Source of the DNA: SAR86 cluster bacterium AG-349-I13
GTDB taxonomy: Bacteria > Pseudomonadota > Gammaproteobacteria > Magnimaribacterales > TMED112
DNA length: 64,000 nt
Assembly (NCBI GenBank): GCA_003278815.1
Contig: QCDB01000003.1
Span: 1 to 64,000 of the forward strand
Direction: 5' to 3'
Positions 16,731 to 26,584 of this stretch are shown piece after piece. The position numbers and the translations under genes are program-made. Below the pieces are notes generated by a model, which saw only the letters and a list, made by a program, of their open reading frames with translations, ran no database searches and was not told where the DNA came from. Each line of letters starts with the position of its first letter. The first letter of the stretch is position 1.

Positions 16731-17542
16731 CTATTACTTTTTACAAATTCATCGAATGAAATAATTTTTTCCATAAATGTGTCTAAGTCGGATAGTTTTA
16801 ACGCGCATGGACCATCACATTTTGCTTGAGTTGGATCAGGATGAGTCTCCAGAAATAGACCAGCAATTATTTGAGAAATACCAGCTTTTGCCAACTCAAA
16901 AACATATTGGCCACGACCGCCAGTGCTTTTTTCTAACATCCCTGGTTGTTGTAGAGAATGAGTAACGTCAAAAAATACAGGATTTCCATACTCTTTTAAG
17001 ATTTGAAAATTTAATGTGTCAACAACTAAATTGTTATAGCCAAAAATATTTCCTCTCTCGCATAGTATTACATTTTCATTTCCAGCCGCATTACATTTCT
17101 TAACTGCATGAAACATCTCTTTTGCTGAGGAAAATTGAGGTTTTTTTATATTAATAACTTTTTTAGTTTTAGCTGCAGCAACAACTAAATCGGTTTGTCT
17201 ACACAAAAAGGCAGGAATTTGAAGAACCTCACAAACCTCAGAAACAGGTAGAGCCTGATTCGGCTCATGAATGTCTGTAATTACTGGTAAATCAAACTCA
17301 TTTTTAATTCTTTCTAAACTTTTTAGACCTTCATCCATTCCAGGCCCTCTAAAAGAGTCCATTGAAGATCTATTTGCTTTATCAAATGAAGCTTTAAAAA
17401 CGTAATTAAAACCCAATTTCTCTGATAATGTTTTAAATTTTTCTGCTACAGTGAACAATAAATCTTCAGATTCAATTACATTCACACCTCCAAAAACTGT
17501 TAATTTAGTTTCATTAGACACTTCTTTATCATTTATCTTCAT
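16727..17542 (-). CDS. kdsA: 3-deoxy-8-phosphooctulonate synthase KdsA
   Basis: KdsA condenses phosphoenolpyruvate with arabinose 5-phosphate to form Kdo-8-phosphate for lipopolysaccharide. The 271-residue barrel shows FGGVNVIES (substrate loop), KASFDKANRSS, GPGMDEGLK, TDIHEP, PAFLCRQTDL, NIKKPQF and ETHPDPTQAKCDGPC. Its partner kdsD lies at 46656 in this window; kdsB and kdsC do not. It is coupled to pyrG and eno by four-base overlaps. The pyrG-kdsA-eno-ftsB order is the gammaproteobacterial standard. Confidence 0.96.
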   Translation of the reverse strand: MKINDKEVSNETKLTVFGGVNVIESEDLLFTVAEKFKTLSEKLGFNYVFKASFDKANRSSMDSFRGPGMDEGLKSLERIKNEFDLPVITDIHEPNQALPVSEVCEVLQIPAFLCRQTDLVVAAAKTKKVINIKKPQFSSAKEMFHAVKKCNAAGNENVILCERGNIFGYNNLVVDTLNFQILKEYGNPVFFDVTHSLQQPGMLEKSTGGRGQYVFELAKAGISQIIAGLFLETHPDPTQAKCDGPCALKLSDLDTFMEKIISFDEFVKSNR

Positions 17543-19179
17543 TTTTTACTCCTCTTAAGTTCTGCAGCTTTAATAAAATCATTAAAAAGAGGGTGTCCTT
17601 TCTTTGGTTTTGATGTAAATTCTGGATGGAATTGACATGCAACAAACCATGGATGATTTTTCAGCTCAATCATTTCAACAAGGTTGTGCATCTCTGACCT
17701 AGCAGAGACTACTAAACCATGTTTTTCTAACTTTGGTATATAACTTGGATTTACTTCATACCTATGTCTATGCCTTTCGAAGATTGAAGTTTTCTTGTAT
17801 AAGCTTCTTGCTAATGTTCCATTTTCAAGAAAAGCAACTTGAGCTCCAAGCCTCATCGTTCCACCCTTATCGGATTTATGATTTCTTTTCTCAATAGTAC
17901 CATCTTCATTTTTCCACTCTGTGACAAGTGAGATTACATTATTTTTTACTCTTTTTTTGAATTCGGTACTGTTAGCATCTTTTAATTTTAATAAGTTTCT
18001 TGTCATTTCAATAATTGCAATTTGTAAACCCAGACAAATCCCAAAATATGGCGTCTTTGATTCTCTAGCATATTTTGCTGCTAAGACCATTCCTTCTATT
18101 CCCCTATCACCAAAACCTCCTGGAACTAAAATTGCATCTGAGTTTTTTAGACTTTTTTTATAATTCTTAGAATCAACTTTTTCTGAATTAACAAAATTTA
18201 TTGAAACTTTTGTATCATTATGGATACCAGCGTGGTCCAGAGCTTCAATTAAAGAAAAATATGCATCTTTCAAGTCCACATACTTTCCAACAAAAGAAAT
18301 ATTTACTTCCTTAGTCGGCTGAAGTTTTCTCTTAACAACTTTTTTCCATTCTTTTAGGTTAGGAGGATTATTTTCCAACTGAAGTTTATCAGTAAGTATT
18401 TCGTCTAACCCTTCTTTTGCAAGAAAAACAGGCACCTCATATATGGTCTCCATGTTTGGCAAAGATATTACTGTCCCTTTCGGCATTGAACAAAACAATC
18501 CAATTTTATCTTTGCTATCGGTTGTAAGCTCAAATTCAGACCTGCAAATAAGAATATCTGGCTGAACTCCTAAGCTTCTAAATTCTTTTACAGAATGTTG
18601 AGTAGGTTTTGTTTTTAATTCGCCTGCGTTTGAAAGGTATGGAACAAGTGTCAAATGAAGATAAGCTGTTTGGTAATTCTTCAATTCAAGGCCTAACTGT
18701 CTTATTGCTTCGATGAAAGACTGACTTTCAATATCACCAACTGTTCCACCTATCTCTATGATGGCAATATCACAATCTTTTGATGCCTCAATAATTCTTC
18801 TTTTTATTTCATCTGTAATATGTGGAATAATTTGAACAGTTTTACCCAAGTATTCACCTTTTCTTTCCTTCCTTAATACTGAATAATAAATTTTTCCTGC
18901 TGTGAAATTATTTTTTTTAGTGCAAGTATTATTTATGAATCTTTCATAGTGACCAAGATCAAGATCTGTCTCTGTCCCATCTTCAAGAACAAATACCTCT
19001 CCATGTTGAAAAGGGCTCATAGTACCAGGATCGACATTGAAGTAAGGATCAAGTTTTATAACTGCAACTTTATATCCTTTTGATTCTAAGATTGAGCCTA
19101 TAGAAGCAGAAGCGATTCCTTTCCCTAGAGATGAAACAACACCTCCCGTGACGAAAATAAACCTCGTGTCTTTAAGCAA
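17539..19179 (-). CDS. pyrG: CTP synthase
   Basis: PyrG aminates UTP to CTP using glutamine. The N-terminal synthetase domain (1-265) starts IFVTGGVVSSLGKG with its ATP loop. The C-terminal glutaminase domain (about 290-546) carries VPGGFGDRG, the nucleophile in GICLGLQIA near residue 380 and FHPEF. At 546 residues it is full length. The start codon is TTG at 19177-19179, with AAGGA seven bases upstream. It is the first gene behind alr after a 15-base gap, one of the larger gaps in the whole 12594-38358 run. Confidence 0.96.
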   Translation of the reverse strand: MLKDTRFIFVTGGVVSSLGKGIASASIGSILESKGYKVAVIKLDPYFNVDPGTMSPFQHGEVFVLEDGTETDLDLGHYERFINNTCTKKNNFTAGKIYYSVLRKERKGEYLGKTVQIIPHITDEIKRRIIEASKDCDIAIIEIGGTVGDIESQSFIEAIRQLGLELKNYQTAYLHLTLVPYLSNAGELKTKPTQHSVKEFRSLGVQPDILICRSEFELTTDSKDKIGLFCSMPKGTVISLPNMETIYEVPVFLAKEGLDEILTDKLQLENNPPNLKEWKKVVKRKLQPTKEVNISFVGKYVDLKDAYFSLIEALDHAGIHNDTKVSINFVNSEKVDSKNYKKSLKNSDAILVPGGFGDRGIEGMVLAAKYARESKTPYFGICLGLQIAIIEMTRNLLKLKDANSTEFKKRVKNNVISLVTEWKNEDGTIEKRNHKSDKGGTMRLGAQVAFLENGTLARSLYKKTSIFERHRHRYEVNPSYIPKLEKHGLVVSARSEMHNLVEMIELKNHPWFVACQFHPEFTSKPKKGHPLFNDFIKAAELKRSKK

Positions 19180-19194
19180 AATAAAATCCTTAAG

Positions 19195-20238
19195 CTATTC
19201 TAAATAATTTTTTGTGACTCTACTCGAGATATTAGTTAATAAGTTATAAGAAATTGTATTAAATTCTTCAGAGACCTTGGAAAGATTGGAATCAAAGTCC
19301 CAAAGTTTAACTGTGTCACCAATTTTGATAGAGCTATCTTGCTCAAGATTTATTAAAGTTAGATCCATATTAAGCTTACCGGCAGTTTTGAACTCTTTTC
19401 CATTAATACTTACTGTTATAGGTTTTTTAAAATATGGAAGCCCATCGGCATAACCAATTGGTATAGAACCAATAATGCAATCTTCTCTGGCTGTCCATGA
19501 TCCATCATATCCAACTTTATCTCCAGCTTTTATATTTCTTAAAGAAATAATTTGGGAAGTTAATGAGGACACATTCTTTGTACCGAATTCATTGTATTTT
19601 CCACCATAGATAGCTATTCCAGGTCGAACGATGTCATGTTCTGCCTCAGGCATATTAAAAATAGCTCCTGAATTAGACAAACTTTTTTTACAAGGAATTC
19701 CATTTACCAAATTATTGAAAGTTTCTATTTGACTTAAAGTTTCAGAATCGTCTTTAATACTCGATGCTGATAGTTGAGACATCAGCACAATATCCTTCGC
19801 ATTTAATGATTTAACTTTTTGAAATAATTTCTCAAAATCATCAAGATTTATGCCTAAACGATTCATGCCTGTATTAATTTTTAACCAAATCCTTGAGTTA
19901 GATAAATTATATTTTTCAATTCCATGAAGTTGCCAATTTGAATGAATGACAAAATCTAACTTATATTTTTCGATTAACGAATACTCTTCTTGCTCATGAA
20001 TGCCTTGTAACAATAAAATCGGTTTTGTGGTGTGTTTTCTTACTTCTTCGGCTTCAGATATAGTTATTACTGAAAATGACTCAACGTCGTCTTCTATAAC
20101 CTTTAAAACTTCAGATACGTCTAATCCATAACTATTAGCTTTCACCACAGCTTGAATGTCAGCATTTGTGAATTTCTTTATTAGATTTATATTATCTTTG
20201 AGATTTGAAAGTTTAATCTTCAGTTCGGTCTTGCGCAT
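19195..20238 (-). CDS. alr: Alanine racemase
   Basis: This PLP enzyme makes D-alanine for peptidoglycan. The 347-residue product carries the PLP lysine in AVVKANSYGLD (Lys33), INTGMNRLGI, VRPGIAIYGG, the second catalytic Tyr in VGYDGSW and IGYADGLP. It follows dnaB, as in E. coli and Pseudomonas, with a 26-base overlap. In this genome it continues the dcw superoperon that also contains ddl, the next user of D-alanine. Confidence 0.94.
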   Translation of the reverse strand: MRKTELKIKLSNLKDNINLIKKFTNADIQAVVKANSYGLDVSEVLKVIEDDVESFSVITISEAEEVRKHTTKPILLLQGIHEQEEYSLIEKYKLDFVIHSNWQLHGIEKYNLSNSRIWLKINTGMNRLGINLDDFEKLFQKVKSLNAKDIVLMSQLSASSIKDDSETLSQIETFNNLVNGIPCKKSLSNSGAIFNMPEAEHDIVRPGIAIYGGKYNEFGTKNVSSLTSQIISLRNIKAGDKVGYDGSWTAREDCIIGSIPIGYADGLPYFKKPITVSINGKEFKTAGKLNMDLTLINLEQDSSIKIGDTVKLWDFDSNLSKVSEEFNTISYNLLTNISSRVTKNYLE

Positions 20239-21571
20239 AACTATTCATTATTTCAGGAGCAAGATCACCAAATCTAGTAAGTTCATCTCTAAATGACAAT
20301 AGAACCCTATTTGTTGGTCCGTTTCTATGTTTCACTAAGTTTAGTTCAGCTACGGATTTATATTCTTCGTTCTTGTTATAAATCCAGTCTCTGTATAGCA
20401 TAAAAATTAAATCTGCATCTTGCTCAATAGCACCAGAATCACGCAAATCTGACATTTGAGGGCGTTTATTGGGTCTTTGCTCAACCCCTCTATTTAACTG
20501 CGATAATACAATTACAGGAGCTTTTACTTCTTTTGCTAAACCCTTGAGGGCTCGAGAGATATCAGATAGTTCATTCACCCTGTTCTCTGTTTTGCCAGGC
20601 ATTTGCATAAGCTGAATATAATCTATTACAACAAGACTCAAGCCACCATTATCTCTATATTGTTTGGCTAATCTTCTCGATTTTGCTCTGATTTCAACAG
20701 GCGAAATATTAGCAGTATCATCAATATAAATATCTAATTCTTTGAGTTTTGCTGACTGCTTAGCTATCTTTTCCCATTGTCTATCAGTTAAATTTGCAGA
20801 CTTAACATTTGATTGCGATATTCCTGCCATTGATGCCATCATTCTTGCTGTTAGTGATTGTGATGACATCTCCAAACTAAAAACAGCAACACAGCCATCT
20901 TCATTCTTTGCAACATTCTCTGCAATATTCATTGCTAATGAGGTTTTTCCCATACTTGGTCTGCCTGCAATTACAATTAAATCTTCGTCCTGAAGTCCTT
21001 GAGTAATTCCATCAACTGCTTTGAAGCCTGAAGACAAACCAATAAGTTCACCTTGTTTTTTCGAAAGTTCGTCAAGTCGGTCTAAAGTTTTCCCAACGTA
21101 CTCATCAATTTTCTTTAAAGAATCTGTTTTTGATCTATTTTCAGAAAGTTCAAAGATTTTAGTTTCAGCCTCGTTTAAGAGATCATCGCTTGTTTTCTCT
21201 TTTGGGTCTTTAGCCGTATTCAATAATTCATTTAAAACTTTTCTGAGATTTCTATCGACAGATTGTTCTTTAACAGAGTTTGCGTAACTATCAACATTAA
21301 AAGCTGTAATCGGAACAGTTTGTAACTCTTTTAGATAATCAACACCACCAACTCTTTGAAGGGAATTTTTTCTGTCTAAAAGTTTTGAGACGGTAATATG
21401 ATCAGTAGCTTTGCCCTGATCAGCTAATTCTTTAATACACTCGTATATTTCTCTATGAACATCAGACTCAAAATCACCTGAGGTGATCAATGCATCGACT
21501 TCTGGATACTTTTCTACTGATAGTAGCAGAGAGCCTAAAACTGCCTGCTCTAATTCTGTGTTACTTGGCAT
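20213..21571 (-). CDS. dnaB: Replicative DNA helicase DnaB
   Basis: DnaB is the hexameric helicase of the replication fork. The 452-residue product has the N-terminal domain (LEQAVLGSLLLS), a linker helix and the RecA-like motor with Walker A GRPSMGKTSLAMN near residue 210, SLEMSSQSLTARMM, the Walker B region LVVIDYIQLM, and SDLRDSGAIEQDADLI with RLxx-type DNA-binding residues. No intein is present. The start overlaps the rplI stop (TAATG), matching the conserved rpsF-rpsR-rplI-dnaB-alr order. Confidence 0.96.
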   Translation of the reverse strand: MPSNTELEQAVLGSLLLSVEKYPEVDALITSGDFESDVHREIYECIKELADQGKATDHITVSKLLDRKNSLQRVGGVDYLKELQTVPITAFNVDSYANSVKEQSVDRNLRKVLNELLNTAKDPKEKTSDDLLNEAETKIFELSENRSKTDSLKKIDEYVGKTLDRLDELSKKQGELIGLSSGFKAVDGITQGLQDEDLIVIAGRPSMGKTSLAMNIAENVAKNEDGCVAVFSLEMSSQSLTARMMASMAGISQSNVKSANLTDRQWEKIAKQSAKLKELDIYIDDTANISPVEIRAKSRRLAKQYRDNGGLSLVVIDYIQLMQMPGKTENRVNELSDISRALKGLAKEVKAPVIVLSQLNRGVEQRPNKRPQMSDLRDSGAIEQDADLIFMLYRDWIYNKNEEYKSVAELNLVKHRNGPTNRVLLSFRDELTRFGDLAPEIMNSYAQDRTED

Positions 21572-22020
21572 TACGTTGGTTTTACTTCTATAGATATAGA
21601 TTTAACTATTTCTGGATGAAGTTCAACGTTTACAGTAAATTCTCCGACCTCTTTTATCGGTCCGGCCAATAAAATAATTGATGCTTTAGTCACAAAATCA
21701 TGGCCTTCTGCATGCAGTGCTTCTAAAACTTCTGTGACACCAACGGAACCAAATAGAGCACCACTCTCTTGAGCATTAGCTGAAATGGTTAATTTTAGAT
21801 CTTCAAGATGGAGCGCATTTGCCTCAGCTAGTGATAATTCATCTTTTGCTTTTTTAAGATATTCTTCTTTCTTTTCTTCGAAATCTTTTATGTAATCATC
21901 AGTAGCTGGGAGCGCTTTATGATACGGTAATAGAAAATTGCGAGCAAACCCTGACTTAACATCTACGATGTCCCCAATGTTACCTAAGTTTTTAATCTTA
22001 GTTACTAAAACTACCTTCAT
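21571..22020 (-). CDS. rplI: 50S ribosomal protein L9
   Basis: L9 binds 23S rRNA and stretches away from the ribosome. The 149-residue product has the N-terminal RNA-binding domain ([33 protein letters not shown]), the long connecting helix (about 40-75) and the C-terminal domain ([16 protein letters not shown]). Length is exactly typical. It is coupled to rpsR by a four-base overlap. Confidence 0.96.
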   Translation of the reverse strand: MKVVLVTKIKNLGNIGDIVDVKSGFARNFLLPYHKALPATDDYIKDFEEKKEEYLKKAKDELSLAEANALHLEDLKLTISANAQESGALFGSVGVTEVLEALHAEGHDFVTKASIILLAGPIKEVGEFTVNVELHPEIVKSISIEVKPT

Positions 22021-22223
22021 TTGTTTTCTTCAATTTTGTGTTTGTCAGTAAAAGGCAATAATCCCAGCAAACGTGCTTTTTTTATCGCTTTAGTGAGTTT
22101 TCTCTGTTCTTTTGCATTTAACCTTGTATATCTAGAAGAAAGAATTTTTCCATTTTCAGAAATAAACCCTTTTAGAGTGTCAGGATCTCTGTAATCAATA
22201 CTTATTTTTTTTTCTTCAGTCAT
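22017..22223 (-). CDS. rpsR: 30S ribosomal protein S18
   Basis: S18 forms a pair with S6 on the platform of the small subunit. The 68-residue product contains [19 protein letters not shown] and [29 protein letters not shown], the S18 core with its basic face. It lacks the zinc-ligand cysteines seen in some bacterial S18 proteins. Overlaps couple it to rpsF and rplI. The priB gene found here in enterics is absent. Confidence 0.95.
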   Translation of the reverse strand: MTEEKKISIDYRDPDTLKGFISENGKILSSRYTRLNAKEQRKLTKAIKKARLLGLLPFTDKHKIEENK

Positions 22224-22507
22224 TACGAGGTAAGTTTTACAGTTAAGTGTCGAAAAACATTTTGATCAAATTTAAATTTTTCTTCTAATAAATTGAGAGT
22301 TTCAGGCTCTACGTTCACATCTAGATGAACATAATTTGCATAGTTCATGTTATTTATTGGATATGCTAATTGTCTTTTGCCTAAGAGCTTTGTATCCAAC
22401 AAATCACCTTTATTATCAGCAATAAGTTTTTTCAAACTGTCAATAAAATCGTCAACGTCATCCATGGTATTTGGGTTAAGTAGAAGCATTAACTCGTATT
22501 TTTGCAT
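22223..22507 (-). CDS. rpsF: 30S ribosomal protein S6
   Basis: S6 binds S18 on the small subunit platform. The frame opens with a GTG at 22510 directly before an ATG at 22507. I choose the ATG, which gives [13 protein letters not shown] as in other S6 proteins and forms a TGATG coupling with the ftsA stop. The 94-residue product carries [20 protein letters not shown]. The C-terminal acidic extension seen in E. coli is absent. Direct linkage to ftsA joins the ribosomal-protein operon to the division cluster. Confidence 0.94.
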   Translation of the reverse strand: MQKYELMLLLNPNTMDDVDDFIDSLKKLIADNKGDLLDTKLLGKRQLAYPINNMNYANYVHLDVNVEPETLNLLEEKFKFDQNVFRHLTVKLTS

Positions 22508-23700
22508 CACAATTCAGTTCTAATCCATTCAAGCACTCGGGCTATGATACCCTTGGATTGGTTAAAGGTAAACTCTTTATCCTGTTCTAAAGCATAAAAT
22601 TTAGTCATACCTAAAATTGCACTATTTTCAGGCTTCATTAGATTATCTGATTTTTGCGGTAGATTGTATTTAGGCAACCCAATTTTAAAGTTCAGATTAG
22701 TTAATTTTTGCCCAAGTTTTTCCATGCCTTCCATATTTGCAGAGCCACCGGTGATAACTATTCCAGAAGGAATATAATTTAAAAGATTATTTTCCTCTAA
22801 ACTGTTAAGAGAGTGTCTAAGAATTTTTGACATTGAATTTTCAATTGTTTCTGCAAGAGCTTTTCGAGGGATAGATTTTTTCCCATGTTTAAGTGATATC
22901 TTTAACATTTCGTCACTAATATAATCTGAAAAAGCACATCCATATCTCTTTTTTACAACTTCGGCGTCGCTAGACTGAATATCCAACGCAGACGCTATTG
23001 TCTCAGTTATATAATCTCCTGCATAAGGCAAAACTTTTGAGAAAGTAATCGATCCGTTTTGATAAACAGAAATATCTGTAGTCCCAGCACCAATGTCAAG
23101 TACACAGACACCTTCCTTTTTTTGATAGTCTGTCAATACACTATGAGCTACTCCCAATTGACTGTAAAAATACTTCCTTATTGCAATGCCAGATGAACTT
23201 ACTTTTATACATTTCTTTATGTTATTTTTTGTATTTTTAGAACAATGTATCAGATGAGACCTTGCTTCTAATTTAATTCCATTCATGCCTAGCGGATTGC
23301 TAATACTCCTTACTCCATCAATCAAATAACTGTTTGGCATTGCATACAACAAAGTTTTATCGCTAGGGATCTTCATTGTTGAAGACATATTTAAAGCATT
23401 TTCAATATCTCTAGCTGAAACCTCTTTTTCAGAAATTGCTGCTTGGCCAATTGAATTTGTACTTGATACTTCTTCTCCTGAAATAGAAACTAATACTTCT
23501 TTTATCTTAGAACCAGATTGTTTCTCAATATCTGATAAACATTTTGAAATTGAAGAAGCTGTTGCAGAAATATTTATTATTGAACCTTTTTTGACACCTG
23601 AGGTTTCAATGCTTGAGAAAGCATTAATTTTAGAATTTGACAAATCGTCAATCAGAAGTCCGCTTACTTTTGAAGTTCCTAAGTCCAAAAAACATACCAT
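22507..23700 (-). CDS. ftsA: Cell division protein FtsA
   Basis: FtsA is the actin-like protein that tethers FtsZ to the membrane. The 397-residue product has CFLDLGTSKVSGLL (phosphate 1), the 1C domain (about 80-165), VCVLDIGAGTTDISVYQNG (phosphate 2), IVITGGSANMEGM (adenosine motif) and a C-terminal amphipathic helix (ARVLEWIRTEL). It is slightly shorter than E. coli FtsA (420). It follows ftsQ with a four-base gap. Unlike nearly all gammaproteobacteria, ftsZ does not follow; rpsF does. Confidence 0.94.
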   Translation of the reverse strand: MVCFLDLGTSKVSGLLIDDLSNSKINAFSSIETSGVKKGSIINISATASSISKCLSDIEKQSGSKIKEVLVSISGEEVSSTNSIGQAAISEKEVSARDIENALNMSSTMKIPSDKTLLYAMPNSYLIDGVRSISNPLGMNGIKLEARSHLIHCSKNTKNNIKKCIKVSSSGIAIRKYFYSQLGVAHSVLTDYQKKEGVCVLDIGAGTTDISVYQNGSITFSKVLPYAGDYITETIASALDIQSSDAEVVKKRYGCAFSDYISDEMLKISLKHGKKSIPRKALAETIENSMSKILRHSLNSLEENNLLNYIPSGIVITGGSANMEGMEKLGQKLTNLNFKIGLPKYNLPQKSDNLMKPENSAILGMTKFYALEQDKEFTFNQSKGIIARVLEWIRTEL

Positions 23701-23704
23701 TAGA

Positions 23705-24322
23705 TTAGATCTTTAATACATATCCCTGTTGGTATCTTAAGTCTAGATTGATCACGTTTGAATTACTTTGCCTTAAATTATTGGTGATTTTATTAAGTAA
23801 TTTCACCCTTTCACCAATATCAACTTTACCTAATTTGACTATTGCTTTATCGGTAATAATTTGCCATCCAGAAAGATTTGAATAATTGAGGCTTTTTAGA
23901 TTTATGAGTTCTTTTTTAATCAACTCTGCTTGATCTATTATTTCATCTTTTAAATCATCTTTTTTTATGTGCAGAGTGGGTAAGTTAAATCTATGAGGCA
24001 TAAAAAATTGGTTGAAATTCTGATCATAATAAATATTATTTTTAATTTTAAAAATAGGTTTTCTTAAAGTAATTAAATATGTTGTTTTTTGTTTGCTTGT
24101 AGTTTGTATAAAACTTTTTACCCAACCTTTACTTTTGACATAAGTTTCAAAATATTTATCTTCGTAAAGGCTTTTCTTTAATTCATTTTCACATGATCTA
24201 CAGTCGGTAGAGAGCATTAAATTTACTTTAATTTTTATGTAATTATCATTTGCAACATTAACTAAGATAATCAGTGAGAAAACTAATACTATGAGTAAAA
24301 AAATTTTATATTGAATCTTCAA
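23705..24322 (-). CDS. ftsQ: Cell division protein FtsQ
   Basis: FtsQ is a bitopic inner-membrane protein that recruits FtsB and FtsL. In 205 residues it has a membrane segment (about 6-24) and a periplasmic part with a weakly conserved POTRA region (about 30-105) and beta domain ending NVINLDLRYQQGYVLKI, the usual FtsQ C-terminal strand. Start is TTG at 24322, overlapping ddl by 17 bases. It is about 70 residues shorter than E. coli FtsQ. Identity rests on the ddl-ftsQ-ftsA position and the C terminus. Confidence 0.87.
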   Translation of the reverse strand: MKIQYKIFLLIVLVFSLIILVNVANDNYIKIKVNLMLSTDCRSCENELKKSLYEDKYFETYVKSKGWVKSFIQTTSKQKTTYLITLRKPIFKIKNNIYYDQNFNQFFMPHRFNLPTLHIKKDDLKDEIIDQAELIKKELINLKSLNYSNLSGWQIITDKAIVKLGKVDIGERVKLLNKITNNLRQSNSNVINLDLRYQQGYVLKI

Positions 24323-25199
24323 TTATGTTAGTAATTAACTCCTGATAATTTATCCCAGATAATTTGGCAGCCAAAGGAAATAGACTTTTTTCTGTAAACC
24401 CTGGAACGGTGTTTATTTCAAGAACACCTAAATCTTTTCCGTCATAGACAAAATCAACTCTTCCCCATGTTTGACAACCATGTTTATAGAAAGCTTTTAG
24501 AGCTATTTTTTTTAATTCATCTTTTATTTTTTTATCAACTACTTCAACTTTTTTTGTCCCTTTGCTTATATATTTTGCTTCATAGTCATAAAATCCCTCA
24601 CTATCCTCTGCAATTATTTCAAGTGGTTGAAGAGCCTCTCCTTTAAGTATGCCAACAGTATACTCAGCTGAATTATAAGCCCTTTCAATTATTACATCCT
24701 CAGAGTATTTTCTTGCTGTAATAATTGCTCCTTCTAAGTTTCTAATATGATCAACTCTAGAAACACCAAAACTTGACCCATTACTATTAGGCTTTACAAA
24801 AAAACTTTTATTTTTTGAGAAAAATTGATCCTCAAGATTTAACTTTTGGTTTTTTTTAATAACTTTAAATTCTGGAGTTGGTATGGCATTCTCAACCATC
24901 AAGGTTTTTGAAGAAATTTTATTCCAACATTTCCTAGTTGAGATTTCATCAGAACCTGTAAATTTAATCTTTCTTTTTTTTAATAATTTTTGTGTGGTCC
25001 CATCTTCACCATCTTTTCCATGAACAGCAATAAATATTAAAGCTTCTTTATCTACAGACTTAAAATCAAAATTTTGAATGTCTTGCATTGTTGCTGAAAA
25101 TTTTGCTCGGTCAATATTTTCCATGATTCCTTCAGCACTTTGCTGAGATATGCCACTCTCAACAGAATGACCCCCATATAAAATAATTACTCTCCTCAT
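24306..25199 (-). CDS. ddl: D-alanine--D-alanine ligase
   Basis: Ddl is an ATP-grasp enzyme that makes the D-Ala-D-Ala dipeptide. The 297-residue product has ILYGGHSVESGISQQS, a HGKDGEDGTTQKLLKKRKIK loop, FVKPNSNGSSFGVSRV and the metal-binding end GVLEINTVPGFTEKSL. It lies between murC and ftsQ with overlaps on both sides; murB, which often lies between murC and ddl, is absent here. Length is at the short end for DdlB. Confidence 0.94.
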   Translation of the reverse strand: MRRVIILYGGHSVESGISQQSAEGIMENIDRAKFSATMQDIQNFDFKSVDKEALIFIAVHGKDGEDGTTQKLLKKRKIKFTGSDEISTRKCWNKISSKTLMVENAIPTPEFKVIKKNQKLNLEDQFFSKNKSFFVKPNSNGSSFGVSRVDHIRNLEGAIITARKYSEDVIIERAYNSAEYTVGILKGEALQPLEIIAEDSEGFYDYEAKYISKGTKKVEVVDKKIKDELKKIALKAFYKHGCQTWGRVDFVYDGKDLGVLEINTVPGFTEKSLFPLAAKLSGINYQELITNIIEDSI

Positions 25200-26584
25200 T
25201 TGTACATAGCTTTTAAGGAATTTGATATGTCCACAATATTACCAGCACCTTGTGTAACTAAAATTTCTTCATCCTTAATTTCAGATTCTAAAATCTTACA
25301 AATTTCTTTAAGATTTTTAGCAAAAAAGGCATTTTTCTTTTTTTCAATGAGTGCGTTTACAAAATCATATGAGCTAATATTTTGTAAATTTTGCTCTCCT
25401 GCTGAATAAATATCGAGGATTATTATAGTGTCGACATCTCCTAAACACTCTATAAATTCTCTAAATAATAGTGTTGAACGAGAATATCTATGTGGTTGAA
25501 ATACCATACATATTCTTTTAGATGGATTGGTTGATCTTAATGCCTCAATAGTAGCTTTCAATTCGGTTGGGTGATGTCCGTAATCATCAACGAGAATTGC
25601 AGATTTATCCTTAATTTTTAAATTAGCTTTATATTCCAATCTTCTTGATACTCCACCAAAGTTTTTAAAAGATTCTTTTATGAATTTAATATTAACACCT
25701 GCCTTATGAGCAACTATAAAAGCTGCCGTTGCGTTTAAAGCGTTGTGTTTGCCTGATAACGTTAATTCAAAAGTTATTTCTTTGCCTGTAGAGCTGCGAA
25801 CTACTTTAAATTTTTGAAATGAGCTTTGTTGTTTCAAGTCTTTGATTAGATAATCAGCTTTTTTGTCAAATCCATAGGATATTTTTGGTCTTGATAAAGA
25901 TTCAAATACTTTTTTTGATCTGTCTGAATCAATACACATTATTGCACTTCCATAAAAAGGCAAATTTTCTAGAAACTGAAGAAATGTTGAGTCCAATTTT
26001 TCAAGATTGTTACCATAAAAATCAAGATGATCGTTATCGATATTTGTTACGACGCTAATTTCAGGATTCAGATGCAAAAACGATGCGTCACTTTCGTCCG
26101 CTTCAACAATTAAATATTCCCCAGTTCCCAAAATACTTTTATTTTCTTGGCCTAAAATTTTCCCGCCGATGATGAATGTAGGGTCAAGTTTTGCTTTAAC
26201 AAAAATATCGGCAATGAGACTTGTAGTAGTAGTTTTTCCGTGAGAACCTGCTACTGCAATACTTTGAAATCCTCTCATTAGGCTTGATAACATTTCTGCT
26301 CTTGGTATTAAAGTAATGTTTAAAGACTTGGCAGCTTTAATTTCAGGATTTGATTTATTTACCGCGGAGGAATATACAACAACATCTGCATTCCTTACAT
26401 TCTTTTCATTATGGCCAATAACAATTTTTGCACCCAATGAAATCAATCTCATAGTATTTTTATTTTTAACAAGGTCACTTCCACTTACGCTAAAGCCCTG
26501 CTTAATAAGCATTTCTGCGATGCCAACCATTCCTACGCCTCCAATTCCAATGAAGTGTATTTTTTTTATATTACTTAATTTCAT
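25196..26584 (-). CDS. murC: UDP-N-acetylmuramate--L-alanine ligase MurC
   Basis: MurC adds L-Ala to UDP-MurNAc. The 462-residue product shows the N-terminal nucleotide fold (HFIGIGGVGMVGIAEML), P-loop AGSHGKTTTTSLI near residue 112, EADESDASFL, TNIDNDHLDFY, the HNxxN helix (LSGKHNALNATAAF) and VDDYGHHPTELKAT. Length is normal. It overlaps murG by 14 bases and ddl by four. Confidence 0.95.
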   Translation of the reverse strand: MKLSNIKKIHFIGIGGVGMVGIAEMLIKQGFSVSGSDLVKNKNTMRLISLGAKIVIGHNEKNVRNADVVVYSSAVNKSNPEIKAAKSLNITLIPRAEMLSSLMRGFQSIAVAGSHGKTTTTSLIADIFVKAKLDPTFIIGGKILGQENKSILGTGEYLIVEADESDASFLHLNPEISVVTNIDNDHLDFYGNNLEKLDSTFLQFLENLPFYGSAIMCIDSDRSKKVFESLSRPKISYGFDKKADYLIKDLKQQSSFQKFKVVRSSTGKEITFELTLSGKHNALNATAAFIVAHKAGVNIKFIKESFKNFGGVSRRLEYKANLKIKDKSAILVDDYGHHPTELKATIEALRSTNPSKRICMVFQPHRYSRSTLLFREFIECLGDVDTIIILDIYSAGEQNLQNISSYDFVNALIEKKKNAFFAKNLKEICKILESEIKDEEILVTQGAGNIVDISNSLKAMYK